Part shown: piece by piece, positions 32,323-41,800 of the stretch
Layout of the letters: every line of letters starts with the position of its first letter
How positions within the stretch are numbered: the first letter of the stretch is position 1
Assembly: GCA_035998495.1 (NCBI GenBank)
Contig: DASYHP010000050.1
Coordinates: 6,047 to 70,046 of the forward strand
Direction: 5' to 3'
Length of the DNA stretch: 64,000 nucleotides
DNA from: Mesorhizobium_B sp035998495
GTDB lineage: Bacteria; Pseudomonadota; Alphaproteobacteria; Rhizobiales; Rhizobiaceae
The notes under the pieces: model-generated
The model's database searches: none
The model's input: the letters and a program-made list of their open reading frames with translations, nothing else
What the model was told of the DNA's origin: nothing
Position numbers and translations under genes: made by a program

Positions 32323-34484
32323 GCGGGCGTTCCGAACACCAGGCGCTTGGACTCCCGCCGCCGCTGGAGCGCGGCGATCACGCGGCCGCGGAAGCGATCG
32401 ACGAAGCGGTCCCATCGCGTCGGGTTGCTCACCACGTCGGCATGGTAGAAGGAGGGGCAGAGCACGGCCGCGTCCGCCACCTCGCCGCAATTGCCGCAGC
32501 CCACGCAGTTCTCGTCGATGGCCGCCACGGGGTCGTCGCGCAGTGGGTCGTCGAGCTGCTTGACGGTGAGCGACGGGCAGCCCGAGAGCCGGATGCAGGC
32601 GTGGTCGCCCGTGCAGACATCCTCGTCCACGCCGAATTTCGTGCGCACCACGCGCTTGCCCTCGGCCACCGCCGCCTTGCGGACCGGCGCCTCGCGGCGC
32701 TGGCGGTTCAGCATGCATTCGGATGAGGCCACGATCACCTTGGGGCCTTTCTCCTCCGTGGTGAGCGCCTCCTTCAGCGTGTCGCGCATTTCGTTCACGT
32801 CATAGGTGCGCGTGATGTGGCGCACCCATTTGACGCCCATGCCCTTCACGGCCTCGGTGATGGGGTGGTTGGTACTTTTCGTCTTGTTGCTGGCCCGTGA
32901 CGACAGGATGTCCTGGCCGCCGGTCGCCGCCGAATAGTGGTTGTCCACGATGACGATCACACCGTCGTTCTTGTTGAAGACGGCGTTTCCCACCGAGGAC
33001 GTCAGGCCGTTGTGCCAGAAGCCGCCGTCGCCCACGAAGGAGATCGAGCGCCGCTTGGCGTCGGGCGCGTTGAAGGCCGAGGCCGAGGCCGGCCCCAGCC
33101 CATAGCCCATGGTGGTGGCGCCGAGCTCGAAGGGCGGCATGATGGAGAACAGGTGGCAGCCGATGTCGGCCGCGATGTGGTGTTTTCCCAGCTCCTGCTC
33201 CGTCAGCTTGGTGGCGGCGAAGATGGGCCGCTCGGGGCAGCCGATGCAGAAGCCGGGCGGGCGCATGGGCACGGTCTTGGCGAGATCGGCATAGATCGGC
33301 GGAGCCGGCGCGTTGGGCGCGCGGATTTCCGGCGCGAGCAGATCACCGGCATATTTGCGCAGGAAGCCGCCGATGCCGTTCAGCATCACGTCGCCCGTGT
33401 ATTCGCCGGCCATGGGCAAGAAGCCCTTGCCTTCGAGCTTCACGCTCCCGCCCGCCTTGTAGAGCATGGCGCCCAAAGCCTGCTCGAGGTAGTCGGGCTG
33501 GCCCTCTTCCACGATCAGCACCGCCTCCTTGCCCTCGCAGAAGCGCAACAGCTCGTCTTCCACCAGGGGGTAGGTGACGTTCAGCACGTGGAGCGGCACG
33601 CTCGTGTCGCCATAGAGGTTGGCGAGGCCGAGGCGCTGCAGCGCGCGGATCACGGCGTTGTACATGCCGCCCTGGCAGATGATGCCGACGCGGCCTTCGC
33701 CGTCGTTTTCCGTGCCGCCGAAGGTCTCGTTGAGCCGGTTACGGCGGATGTAGTCGAGCGCGGCGGGCAGGCGTTTTTGGACCTTTTCCTTCTCATGGAG
33801 GAAGGAGGCGGGCGGCAGCACGATACGGGAAAGGTCGCGCCTGGGATTCTCCAGCGCGTCCGCCACCGTCACCGGCGGGCGGACATTATCCTTGGCGGTG
33901 AATGAGCCGTGGACGTGGCAGCAGCGGATGCGGACCTGGAGCATCACGGGCGTGTTGGACGCTTCCGACAGCTCGAAACCGTGCTCCACCGCCGAAACGA
34001 TCGAGGGCAGGTTGGGGCGGGGATCGAGGAGCCAGACCTGGCTCTTCATGGCGAAGGCGTGGCTCCGCTCCTGCATGATGGAGGAGCCCTCGCCATAGTC
34101 CTCGCCGACGATGATGAGCGCGCCGCCCGTCACGCCGCCCGACGCCAAATTGGCGAGCGCGTCCGAGGCGACATTGGTGCCGACCGTGGACTTGAAAGTG
34201 GCCGCGCCCCGGATGGGATAGTGGACGGAGGCCGCCAGCATGGCCGTGGCGGTGGCTTCGGAGGCGCTCGCCTCGAAGTGGACACCGAGCTCGCCCAGAA
34301 TCTCCTGCGCGTCGGCGAGCACGTCCATCAGGTGGGAGATCGGCGCGCCCTGATACCCGCCGACATAGCCCACGCCGCATTGCAGCAGCGCCTTGGTGAT
34401 GGCGAGGATGCCCTCGCCCGTGAATTCCTCCCCGGCCCCGAGCTTCAGCTTCTGGACTTCTTTCGCGAAGGACCGCTCAGCCAT
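32319..34484 (-). CDS. iorA: Indolepyruvate ferredoxin oxidoreductase alpha subunit
   Basis: Thiamine-diphosphate and iron-sulfur subunit (721 aa). Seen: N-terminal Pyr domain (GVGYVGGYQGAPISHLMDVL; SASEATATAMLAASVHYPI), TPP motif in SFVGDGGFWHNGLTSSVGNA with IVIVDNHYSAATGG, and a C-terminal cluster region with CTGDHACIRLSGC and CVGCGNCGEVADAAVLC. It converts indole-3-pyruvate or other aryl-pyruvates, CoA and an electron acceptor to acyl-CoA and CO2. Both cysteine clusters are present. The ATG at 34484 lies 11 bp after the MarR stop. Confidence 0.93.
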   Translation of the reverse strand: MAERSFAKEVQKLKLGAGEEFTGEGILAITKALLQCGVGYVGGYQGAPISHLMDVLADAQEILGELGVHFEASASEATATAMLAASVHYPIRGAATFKSTVGTNVASDALANLASGGVTGGALIIVGEDYGEGSSIMQERSHAFAMKSQVWLLDPRPNLPSIVSAVEHGFELSEASNTPVMLQVRIRCCHVHGSFTAKDNVRPPVTVADALENPRRDLSRIVLPPASFLHEKEKVQKRLPAALDYIRRNRLNETFGGTENDGEGRVGIICQGGMYNAVIRALQRLGLANLYGDTSVPLHVLNVTYPLVEDELLRFCEGKEAVLIVEEGQPDYLEQALGAMLYKAGGSVKLEGKGFLPMAGEYTGDVMLNGIGGFLRKYAGDLLAPEIRAPNAPAPPIYADLAKTVPMRPPGFCIGCPERPIFAATKLTEQELGKHHIAADIGCHLFSIMPPFELGATTMGYGLGPASASAFNAPDAKRRSISFVGDGGFWHNGLTSSVGNAVFNKNDGVIVIVDNHYSAATGGQDILSSRASNKTKSTNHPITEAVKGMGVKWVRHITRTYDVNEMRDTLKEALTTEEKGPKVIVASSECMLNRQRREAPVRKAAVAEGKRVVRTKFGVDEDVCTGDHACIRLSGCPSLTVKQLDDPLRDDPVAAIDENCVGCGNCGEVADAAVLCPSFYHADVVSNPTRWDRFVDRFRGRVIAALQRRRESKRLVFGTPA

Positions 34485-34495
34485 GGCATGGCTCC

Positions 34496-34978
34496 TCAGA
34501 AATCATGCTTGCGGACGTTGACGAGGATCTTTTGGAGCGTCGCCACGAAGGCGGCGTGCTCCTCGGCGCTGATGCCCGAAAACATGCGGTCGTAGTTGCG
34601 CCGCATGGTCGGCCAGACCCCCTCGAAGCTCGCCCGGCCTTCCTCGGTGATGGAGACGCGCGTGGCGCGGCTGTCAGCCAAGTCCGGTGTGCGGCGGATC
34701 AGCCGGTCGGCTTCGAGCCCGTCCAGCGTGCGCGACAACGTGGACTGCTCGATCACCGCATAAACGGCGAGCCGGCTGATGGTGAGCCCGTCCACGACCG
34801 ACAGCACGGCCAGCGTCCGCATCTTCGGCGTCGTCAGGCCCACGGCGGCCAAGTCCGTCCGCAGCGAGGCGTTGTAGCGCCCCATGATGCGGTTCATGAG
34901 ATAGGGCGCGAAAGCCCCAAGCCCGATCTCGCCGAGCCGGGGTCCGTCGAGGTCGCCGATGGAAGCGCGATCGTTCAC
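34496..34978 (-). CDS. MarR-family transcriptional regulator
   Basis: Winged-helix repressor (160 aa) between the FAD oxidoreductase and iorA. GLTTPKMRTLAVLSVVDGLT and STLSRTLDGLEADRLIRRTP are the recognition-helix and wing regions, with DLADSRATRVSITEEG closing the wing. AAGGAG precedes the GTG at 34978, which overlaps the upstream stop (GTGA). MarR proteins usually sense aromatic or phenolic compounds, which fits an aryl-pyruvate operon. A candidate operator lies in the divergent promoter region near 37430. Confidence 0.9.
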   Translation of the reverse strand: MNDRASIGDLDGPRLGEIGLGAFAPYLMNRIMGRYNASLRTDLAAVGLTTPKMRTLAVLSVVDGLTISRLAVYAVIEQSTLSRTLDGLEADRLIRRTPDLADSRATRVSITEEGRASFEGVWPTMRRNYDRMFSGISAEEHAAFVATLQKILVNVRKHDF

Positions 34979-36537
34979 GAAAGCTCCTTGGCGACGAGAT
35001 AGCCCGACCCGCCGGACAGGCCGGGGCCGGGATGGGTGGACGCGCCGATATGGTAGAGCCCCTTGACGGGCGTGCGGTGGTTGACGGAGCCGGGAACGCC
35101 GCGCCACAGGAAGAACTGGTCGACCGTGCAGGCCCCGCCATAGGGGTCGCCGCCCACGAGGTTGACGTTCATGCTTTCCAGGTCGGCCGGCGAATAGGCG
35201 CGGCGGCCGAGCACGGTCTCGGCAAAGCCCTCGATATGGCCGGACAGAATCGCCTCGATGCGGTCAGCGAAGGCTTCGCGCGTCGCTTCGTCCCAGCGCC
35301 CAGTTGTGGCGATCGTCCCAGCCGCATCGCCCTTCAGCTCCCGCGGCGCGTCGGGTACCTGGATCCAGAGCGTCGCCTGCCCGTCCGGCGCACGCGACGG
35401 GTCAAGTGCCGCGGGCTGGCCGACGCAAAGCGTAGGTGTCTCCGGCAGTTTTCCGCGCGTGGCCTCGTTATGCGACTTCGACACGGCGTCGATGCCATCG
35501 GTGAGGTGGATGAGCGCGACCTTTTCGAGCCCCTTTGCTGCCCAGCGCGGAGGGCGCGAGAGCGCGTAGTTGAGCTGGAAGTTTCCGCGCCCGTGCCGGA
35601 ATCCTTGGGCCGCCTCGCGGGCCTGTTTCGGCGCGGCCTCGCCGAGCAGCGGGCCGTAAAGGTGGCGGGCGGCGACGGAGGCGATCACGTTCTGGGTGAG
35701 GATCTCCTCGCCGCCCCTGAGCCGGACGCCCGCGGCGCGGTTGTTGCGCACGAGGATGCGCTCGACCTCCGCATTCGTGCGGACCTTCCCGCCCTTCTCC
35801 TCGATCAGGTTTCGGAACGCCGCGGCCGCTTTTCCGGCGCCGCCCCTAGCCACCGGCGCGCCGGCAGCTTCGAGGGCAAATGCGACGATCTTGGCCATCT
35901 GGCCCGAGTAGGTGTCTTCGGGCGACAACCCGCAATGCAGCGTCCAGGGCGCGAAGAGCGCCTGGATCGTGGACGACCGATACGAATTCTCCAGCCAGCC
36001 GCGCGCGGGCGCGAGCGCCTGGCCGAGATAGTCGGCGAGTCCGCGCGGTCCGCGCCGCCACGCCTCCCTGGCCAGAAGCTTGACCGTGGCGCGGCTCCAC
36101 AGCTCGGCGCCCAAGAGGCCGAACAGCAGCGGCGCATTGGCCTCGATGCCGCCCACGGCGGAAGCGTGCCGGTCGCCATCGCCGGGAGACAGCGCGTTGA
36201 AAGCCTGGACATTGGCCGCGCGATCGGTCGAAAGCACGGCCGACGAGCCGTCCGGCCGGAGCACGCCGGTCGGATGCGGGGTGTTGGCGAATTCGAGGCC
36301 GTGACGCTTCAGATCCTCGCCGAGTTCGCCAAACGCCGGGCCGGTCAGAAACAGCACGAAGGTGGCGGCCATCACGTCATGGGTGAAGCCGGGCAGGATG
36401 GCCTCTTCGCTCCGCATGCAGCCACCGACTTCGGCGTTGCGCTCAACAAGCAACACCTCGTGCCCGGCCTTGGCGAGCATCGCGGCGCAAACCAGGCCGT
36501 TGATGCCGCCCCCGATGATGACGTGATCGGCCGCCAA
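34975..36537 (-). CDS. NAD(P)/FAD-dependent oxidoreductase, phytoene-desaturase-like (first copy)
   Basis: 520-residue flavoprotein with an N-terminal FAD motif (DHVIIGGGINGLVCAAMLAK), then VERNAEVGGCMRSEEAILPG. The C-terminus YHIGASTHPGPGLSGGSGYL is the CrtI-type second FAD contact. The TTG at 36537 is chosen because GAGGAT lies 8 nt upstream and it sits 4 bp after the cyclase stop. No carotenoid genes are near, so its substrate is probably not a carotene. It is paralogous in layout to the divergent gene at 37466. Confidence 0.87.
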   Translation of the reverse strand: MAADHVIIGGGINGLVCAAMLAKAGHEVLLVERNAEVGGCMRSEEAILPGFTHDVMAATFVLFLTGPAFGELGEDLKRHGLEFANTPHPTGVLRPDGSSAVLSTDRAANVQAFNALSPGDGDRHASAVGGIEANAPLLFGLLGAELWSRATVKLLAREAWRRGPRGLADYLGQALAPARGWLENSYRSSTIQALFAPWTLHCGLSPEDTYSGQMAKIVAFALEAAGAPVARGGAGKAAAAFRNLIEEKGGKVRTNAEVERILVRNNRAAGVRLRGGEEILTQNVIASVAARHLYGPLLGEAAPKQAREAAQGFRHGRGNFQLNYALSRPPRWAAKGLEKVALIHLTDGIDAVSKSHNEATRGKLPETPTLCVGQPAALDPSRAPDGQATLWIQVPDAPRELKGDAAGTIATTGRWDEATREAFADRIEAILSGHIEGFAETVLGRRAYSPADLESMNVNLVGGDPYGGACTVDQFFLWRGVPGSVNHRTPVKGLYHIGASTHPGPGLSGGSGYLVAKELS

Positions 36538-36541
36538 TGCT

Positions 36542-37354
36542 TTATCCTCGCGGCACGAGCGCCAGCGCGCGGACCGGGCTGCCCGTGCCATGCACGATCT
36601 TCAGCGGCGCGGCGATCAGGATCGCCCCCTTGGGCGGCAGCTTGTCCAGGTTGCAGAGGCTGGCGAGGCCGTAACGGTTGGCCTTGTGCATGAGGTTGTG
36701 GGCGGGGAAGGGCGGGTTCATGCCGCCGGCCGCGCCCGCATCCGTGCCGATGCACTGCGTGCCCCAGCCGATCGCGCCACGCTCGAGGATGTATTCGATG
36801 CAGTCGACGCTCGGGCCCGGCGAGTGCGGTCCGTTCTGATCCGCGTTGAGGAACAGCTCTTCCGAATGGTTGCGCTTGTCCCAGTCGCTGCGCATCAGCA
36901 CCCACTCACCCTGGCCGATCGGCCCATGCTCCTTCTCCCAGGCGCGCACCCCGTCGGCGGTGAGGAGGAAGTCGTTGTCCTTTTCGGCTTCCGCCGAGCA
37001 ATCGATCACATTGGCCGGCGCGACATAGTTCCTGACGGGGATCGTGTCGGTGAAGCCGTCGGAAAAATCCTTGCCGGTGATCCAGTGATGCGGCGCGTCG
37101 AAATGGGTGCCGGAATGCTCGCCGAGCTTCAGCCAGTTCCAGGCCCAGAAGGGGCCGTTCCCGTCATATTCGGAGATCGTGTGGATCTCGATCTTGGGCG
37201 TGTCTTTGGCGAAATCGGGCGGCAGCTTGAGGAGAGGCGTGTTCGGTCCCAGCGGAGCTGAAAGGTCCACCACCTCGATCCCGCCGCCCAGAAGGGCGGC
37301 CGCCAGCCCATTCAGGCCCTCCGCCCCACCGTTTTGTCCAACCGCACCCGTCAT
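36542..37354 (-). CDS. Cyclase family protein (kynurenine formamidase-like metal hydrolase)
   Basis: 270-residue metal-dependent hydrolase. HSGTHFDAPHHW is the HxGTHxDxPxH metal-binding motif; VDLSAPLGPNTP opens the domain and GTDAGAAGG follows. Relatives hydrolyse N-formylkynurenine, isatin or cyclic amides. With iorAB and the MarR gene downstream, an indole or other aromatic ring-opening role is plausible but unproven. It is the first gene of the minus-strand operon. Confidence 0.87.
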   Translation of the reverse strand: MTGAVGQNGGAEGLNGLAAALLGGGIEVVDLSAPLGPNTPLLKLPPDFAKDTPKIEIHTISEYDGNGPFWAWNWLKLGEHSGTHFDAPHHWITGKDFSDGFTDTIPVRNYVAPANVIDCSAEAEKDNDFLLTADGVRAWEKEHGPIGQGEWVLMRSDWDKRNHSEELFLNADQNGPHSPGPSVDCIEYILERGAIGWGTQCIGTDAGAAGGMNPPFPAHNLMHKANRYGLASLCNLDKLPPKGAILIAAPLKIVHGTGSPVRALALVPRG

Positions 37355-37429
37355 CTGACCAATCCTCCTCTTCTCGCCCCACCGTTTCGCGGGCCAATCT
37401 TCCCGAGAGGGAGGCTAGACGGATTTCAG

Positions 37430-37439
37430 TGCATCTGCA
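37430..37439. promoter_or_regulatory. Candidate MarR operator half (TGCA-TC-TGCA)
   Basis: The dyad TGCATCTGCA, within an AT-richer stretch, is placed in the 111-bp region between the divergent cyclase and FAD-oxidoreductase genes. Its position suits control of both operons by the MarR protein. The short repeat could also be chance. Confidence 0.35.
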
Positions 37440-37465
37440 AATATCCCGTCGAGGGCTGACGCGAA

Positions 37466-39034
37466 ATGACAGCATACGATGCCGTGATCATCGGCGCCGG
37501 ACACAACGGCCTGGCCTGCGCCGCGCATCTGGCGAAGCGCGGCTGGAAACTGGCCGTGTTCGAAGGCGCGGACGAGCCCGGCGGCGCGGTCCGGACGGGT
37601 GAAGTCACGGCGCCCGGCTTCCGGCACGATCTCGGCGCGATGAATCTGAGCCTGTTCGCCGGCTCCGCTTTCCACAAGGCGTATGGCGAAGAACTGAAAT
37701 CGCACGGGCTCGCCTTCGCGCCCGCGGAAAACTGCTTCGCCTCCGTCTTCCCCGACGGGCGTTGGCTCGGCGTCTCGACCGACCTCGCCCGGACAAAGGC
37801 GCGGATCGCCGGTTTTTCCCCGCGCGACGCGGAGGCCTGGGGCGCGCTCCTGGAGGCGTTTCCCAGGCGCGCCGAGACGCTGTTCGCGCTGCTCGGCAGC
37901 CCCATGACGAAACGTGCGCTTGCACGTATCTCGTTTTCCGCGCTGCGCCGCCACGGCTTTTCCGGCAGCCTGGAACTGCTGCGCTTCCTGCTCTCTTCGC
38001 CTCGCGCGTGGCTCGACGAGACCTTCGAGAGCGAAGAGGTGAAGGCGCTGGTCGCGCCGTGGGGCATGCATCTCGACTTCGCGCCCGACATTTCGGGCGG
38101 CGCGCTCTTCCCCTATCTCGAAGGCCTGGCCAACCAGAGCTTCGGCATGGTGATCGGCCAAAGCGGGGCCGACACGGTCATCCGGGCGCTTGCCGGCATG
38201 GTGAAGGCCCATGGCGGCGTGATCGAATGCAGCGCGCCCGTGGCGCGCGTGGAAACGGCGGGCGGCAAGGCTGTGGGCGTGGTGCTAGCCGACGGCCGCC
38301 GGATCGACGCGAAGAAGGCGGTGATCGGTGGGGTTGCGCCCCGCGCTCTGGCAGGTCTGTTGCCCGGCGGCTCGGGCGACGAAAAATTCGACCGGCGCAT
38401 GCAGGCTTTCCGGCATGCGCCGGGAACCCTCATGATCCACCTCGCCGTGGACGACCTGCCGGCCTGGCCCGACCCGGAACTGCGCCGCTTCGCCTATGTG
38501 CATCTGGCGCCCTCGCTCGACATGATGGCGCGGGCCTACACCGAGGCCAAGGCAGGCCTCCTGCCGGCCGAACCCGTGGTCGTGGTCGGCCAGCCCACGG
38601 CGATCGACCCGTCTCGCGCCCCAGCCGGAAAGCATGTGCTCTGGCTGCAGGTGCGCGTGGTGCCGGCGGAGATCCGCGGCGACGCGGCAGGCGAGATCGC
38701 GGCGCGCGACTGGGACGAGGTCCGCGACCTTTACGCCGACCGCGCGCTCGCGCTGGTCGAGCGTTACGCGCCAAGCCTTCGCGAGCGCATCATGGCAAAG
38801 CATGTGATGAGCCCGCTCGACCTCGAACGCTGGAACCCGAACCTTGTGGGCGGCGACCAGATCTGCGGCAGCCACCATCTCTCCCAGAACTTCCTTTTCC
38901 GCCCCGCGCCGGAGGCGAGCGACTGGCGCACGCCGGTCAAGAACTTCCATCTCACCGGCGCCGCCACCTGGCCCGGCGCGGGCGTGGGCGCGGGCTCAGG
39001 CTTCATGCTGGCGCGAGAGCTGGCGGGCGGCTGA
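37466..39034 (+). CDS. NAD(P)/FAD-dependent oxidoreductase, phytoene-desaturase-like (second copy)
   Basis: 522-residue flavoprotein: DAVIIGAGHNGLACAAHLAK at the N-terminus, EPGGAVRTGEVTAPGFRHD after it, and HLTGAATWPGAGVGAGSGFM at the C-terminus. It shares overall layout with the protein encoded at 34975-36537 but differs through most of its length. It heads the operon for the peptide/opine-type ABC transporter, so it may act on the imported compound. The ATG lies 31 bp from a TGCA dyad. Confidence 0.87.
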   Translation: MTAYDAVIIGAGHNGLACAAHLAKRGWKLAVFEGADEPGGAVRTGEVTAPGFRHDLGAMNLSLFAGSAFHKAYGEELKSHGLAFAPAENCFASVFPDGRWLGVSTDLARTKARIAGFSPRDAEAWGALLEAFPRRAETLFALLGSPMTKRALARISFSALRRHGFSGSLELLRFLLSSPRAWLDETFESEEVKALVAPWGMHLDFAPDISGGALFPYLEGLANQSFGMVIGQSGADTVIRALAGMVKAHGGVIECSAPVARVETAGGKAVGVVLADGRRIDAKKAVIGGVAPRALAGLLPGGSGDEKFDRRMQAFRHAPGTLMIHLAVDDLPAWPDPELRRFAYVHLAPSLDMMARAYTEAKAGLLPAEPVVVVGQPTAIDPSRAPAGKHVLWLQVRVVPAEIRGDAAGEIAARDWDEVRDLYADRALALVERYAPSLRERIMAKHVMSPLDLERWNPNLVGGDQICGSHHLSQNFLFRPAPEASDWRTPVKNFHLTGAATWPGAGVGAGSGFMLARELAGG

Positions 39035-39077
39035 AATGCAGCGGAACGCAACAACCAATCAAAACAGGGGAACGGAA

Positions 39078-40610
39078 ATGAACATCCAACCGAACCGGCG
39101 AACGCTCCTGAAACTGGCCGCGGCCGCTGCCGCAGCCTCCACGCTGCCGCTCGGTGCGCTGGCGCAGGACCCAAACGAGCTCGTCATCGCCTACAACGTC
39201 AACCTGCCGTCCTGGGATCCCACCGTCGGGCCGTCGGCGGTGAACCCGACGATCCAGGGTTTCTACCAGTCGGTGTTCGACATGTTCATCCACCAGAACC
39301 CGGACCTTTCCTTCGCGCCGGGCCTTGTCACGGAATGGGGCTGGAACGAGGATCGGAGCAAGGTCTTCATGGTGGTGCGCGAGGGCGTGACCTGGCATGA
39401 CGGCAGCCCCTTCACCGCAGAGGACGTGGCCTGGTCTCTCGAGCGCGCGGGCAAGGCCGAGACGGGCAACCCGATCCAGTTCGTCTGGGGCAAGATCGGC
39501 AATCTCTCCGTCAGCGGCAACCGCGTGGAGGCCGACGTGGTGGAGTTCGAGCCCACGCTGTTCAAGTGGATGTCCTTCCTCACGGGCTATGTGCTGCCCA
39601 AGGCCTATTACGAGAAGGTGGGCGCGGCGGGGTTCGAGGAGAAGCCCATCGGCACCGGGCCCTACATGGTGGACCGCTATGAGCGGAACGCCTTCGTGCG
39701 GCTCAAGGCCAATCCCAACTACTGGGGCGGCAAGCCGGATTTCGAGAACGTCACCATCAAGTTCGTCACCGACGCGGCAAGCCGCGTGGCCGAGGTGGAA
39801 TCCGGCAATTCCGACGTGACGCTGGAAATCCCCTACGAGGAATATGACCGCCTCACCAAGGGCGGCGGCTTCGGGGGCTCGGCCGAGCCGGTGTCCGACA
39901 TCGCCATGATCTTCATCAACGACGTCGATCCCATGCTCGACAAGAACGTGCGGCTGGCGGCGGCGCATGCCATCGACAAGAAGCTGCTCGTGGACCGCCT
40001 CCTGCTCGGCTATGGCGTGCCGATCAGCAGCCTGCAGACGCCGCAATACACGGCTTACGATCCGTCCATCGACGTTCCCTTTGATCCGGAGCTCGCCAAG
40101 AAGCTGCTGGCCGATTCGGGCTTCAGCACCGAGAATCCGGTGAAGTTCACGATCCAGACCACGCGCGGCTTCAAGCCCAAGGATTACGAGATGATCCAGG
40201 CCATCGTCGGCCTGTGGCGGCGGGTCGGCATCGAGGCGGAGATCGAGGTCTATGAGATCGCCCAGCATTACGAGCTGCGCGCGGCCGACAAGCTGGCGCC
40301 CGCCGCCTTCTACAACTGGGGCAATGCGGTGGCCGACCCCACGACCTCCACGGGCTTCGCCATGTTCGGACCCTCCCCGCATTCGGTGTGGGACGGCGAG
40401 GATCTCATCAACATGATCGGCCCGCTCTGGGGCGAGGCGGACGAGGCAAAACGCATCGAGGGCTGGAAGGCGGTGGACCGCTTCATCGCCCAGGAGGGGC
40501 TGGTCATCCCGCTGATCCAATATGTGCAGCCCATCGTCTTCCGCGAGGGGCTGCAGGTGACGCCGCATGCCTCGGGCGCGCTGTTGCCGCATCTGATCAA
40601 GCGGGCTTGA
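39078..40610 (+). CDS. ABC transporter substrate-binding protein, family 5 (peptide/opine type)
   Basis: Periplasmic receptor (510 aa). Twin-arginine signal NRRTLLKLAAAAAAAS with cleavage at ALAQ. Family-5 landmarks are VREGVTWHDGSPFTAEDVAW, IGTGPYMVDRY and FALMDKN-like LDKNVRLAAAHAIDKKLL. Such proteins bind oligopeptides, opines, nickel or cyclic compounds. The neighbouring oxidoreductases suggest a non-peptide ligand. The ATG has GGGGAACGGAA in front and lies 43 bp after the oxidoreductase stop. Confidence 0.9.
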   Translation: MNIQPNRRTLLKLAAAAAAASTLPLGALAQDPNELVIAYNVNLPSWDPTVGPSAVNPTIQGFYQSVFDMFIHQNPDLSFAPGLVTEWGWNEDRSKVFMVVREGVTWHDGSPFTAEDVAWSLERAGKAETGNPIQFVWGKIGNLSVSGNRVEADVVEFEPTLFKWMSFLTGYVLPKAYYEKVGAAGFEEKPIGTGPYMVDRYERNAFVRLKANPNYWGGKPDFENVTIKFVTDAASRVAEVESGNSDVTLEIPYEEYDRLTKGGGFGGSAEPVSDIAMIFINDVDPMLDKNVRLAAAHAIDKKLLVDRLLLGYGVPISSLQTPQYTAYDPSIDVPFDPELAKKLLADSGFSTENPVKFTIQTTRGFKPKDYEMIQAIVGLWRRVGIEAEIEVYEIAQHYELRAADKLAPAAFYNWGNAVADPTTSTGFAMFGPSPHSVWDGEDLINMIGPLWGEADEAKRIEGWKAVDRFIAQEGLVIPLIQYVQPIVFREGLQVTPHASGALLPHLIKRA

Positions 40611-40624
40611 GCGCCGGCGCCCAG

Positions 40625-40747
40625 CCCCCTCCACCGCCTTTGGCGGTCCCCCTCCCCCATGAAGGGGAGAGGAACCGGGGCGTCGCCACTGCGGATCCTC
40701 CCCTGCGAAGCGGGGGAGGGGGACCGCACGAAGTGCGGTGGAGGGGG
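40625..40747. repeat. Large palindromic intergenic repeat with nested hairpins
   Basis: Two arms, 40625-40658 and 40712-40747, are inverted copies of about 34-36 bp (CCCCCTCCACCGC... and ...GCGGTGGAGGGGG). Each arm has its own small hairpin (CCGCCTTTGGCGG; CCGCACGAAGTGCGG). The loop between is about 53 bp and holds a further short GAAGGGGAGAGG / CCTCCCCTGC pair. It lies between the binding protein and first permease genes, like the hairpins in the other three transporters, but is longer and resembles a dispersed palindromic element. Confidence 0.75.
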
Positions 40748-40789
40748 CCTGCGGCGGTCAAAGCTCTTCAGCCCTCCGCGTGCTGACCG

Positions 40790-41800
40790 ATGCCCCTCCT
40801 CCGCACCCTCCTGTCGCGTCTCGTCACGATGCTGGTCACGCTGTTCGGCGTGGCCGTGATCGTGTTCATCGTCGTGCGCGTGGTGCCGGGGGACCCCATC
40901 GCCATGATGCTGCCCCCAGGCGCCACAAGCGCGGACATCGACCGGCTGCGCGCGCTCTACGGGCTCGACAAGAGCATCTTCGAGCAGTTCCTGATCTGGC
41001 TGGGCGCTGTGCTGCAGGGTGACTTCGGCACCTCCATCTCGACGCGCCAGCCCGTGCTCGACCTCGTGCTCGGCCGCCTGCCCGCCACCCTGGAGCTGAG
41101 CCTGCTCGCGCTGCTCATCGCCGTCCTGCTCGGCGGCGCGCTGGCGATCCTGGGCACCCGGCTGCGCGGACGCCGGACCGAAGCCGGCATCGACATCGCC
41201 AACGGCATCGGCCTGTCCGTTCCGGACTTCCTGTGGGGGCTCCTGCTGATCCTGCTCTTCGGCGTGCTGTGGCCCGTGTTCCAGATCTCCGGCCGCGTGT
41301 CGCCGCGCCTGGAGATCCCGTTCTCGAGCCAGTTCTACCTGCTCGAAAGCCTTCTCACCTTGCGCCTCGACATCACGGCCAATCTCCTGAGCCACATGTT
41401 CATGCCGGCGCTCGCGCTGGCGCTGCCCTTGGCGGCCATGATCGCACAGCTCCTGAAGCAGTCGCTCAAGGAGACGGTGAACCTCGACTACGCCGTGCTC
41501 GCCCGCACCAAGGGTTATGCCGAAACCCGCGTCATCCTGCGCGAGGCCCTGCCCAACGCGGTGCTGCCGACGCTGACCCTGGTCGGCGTGCAGTTCACCT
41601 TCCTGGTCGGCGGAACCGTCATCATCGAACGGCTCTTCTCCTATGAAGGCCTGGGCAACATGGCGGTGGACGCCGTCATCAACCGCGACCTGCCGCTGAT
41701 CCAGGGCATCGTCATCCTGTTCGCGCTACTGTTCACCCTCGTGAACCTGTTCGTGGACATGCTCTACGCCCTCCTGAACCCGCGGCTGCGCCATGCTTGA
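40790..41800 (+). CDS. ABC transporter permease, DppB-like
   Basis: First inner-membrane permease (336 aa) of the peptide/opine-type importer, with six helices. VRVVPGDPIAMMLPPGATS and the DppB-type ETVNLDYAVLARTKGYAETR (EAA-like loop) are clear. The last seven bases overlap the next gene. It works with the DppC-like protein and the two ATPases downstream. Confidence 0.92.
   Translation: MPLLRTLLSRLVTMLVTLFGVAVIVFIVVRVVPGDPIAMMLPPGATSADIDRLRALYGLDKSIFEQFLIWLGAVLQGDFGTSISTRQPVLDLVLGRLPATLELSLLALLIAVLLGGALAILGTRLRGRRTEAGIDIANGIGLSVPDFLWGLLLILLFGVLWPVFQISGRVSPRLEIPFSSQFYLLESLLTLRLDITANLLSHMFMPALALALPLAAMIAQLLKQSLKETVNLDYAVLARTKGYAETRVILREALPNAVLPTLTLVGVQFTFLVGGTVIIERLFSYEGLGNMAVDAVINRDLPLIQGIVILFALLFTLVNLFVDMLYALLNPRLRHA

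Noticed and set aside
32323..32718. Upstream extension of iorB by 132 codons
   Set aside because: It overlaps the Fe-S region of iorA and yields Arg/Gly-rich sequence. The ATGA overlap at 32319-32322 gives a family-consistent start.
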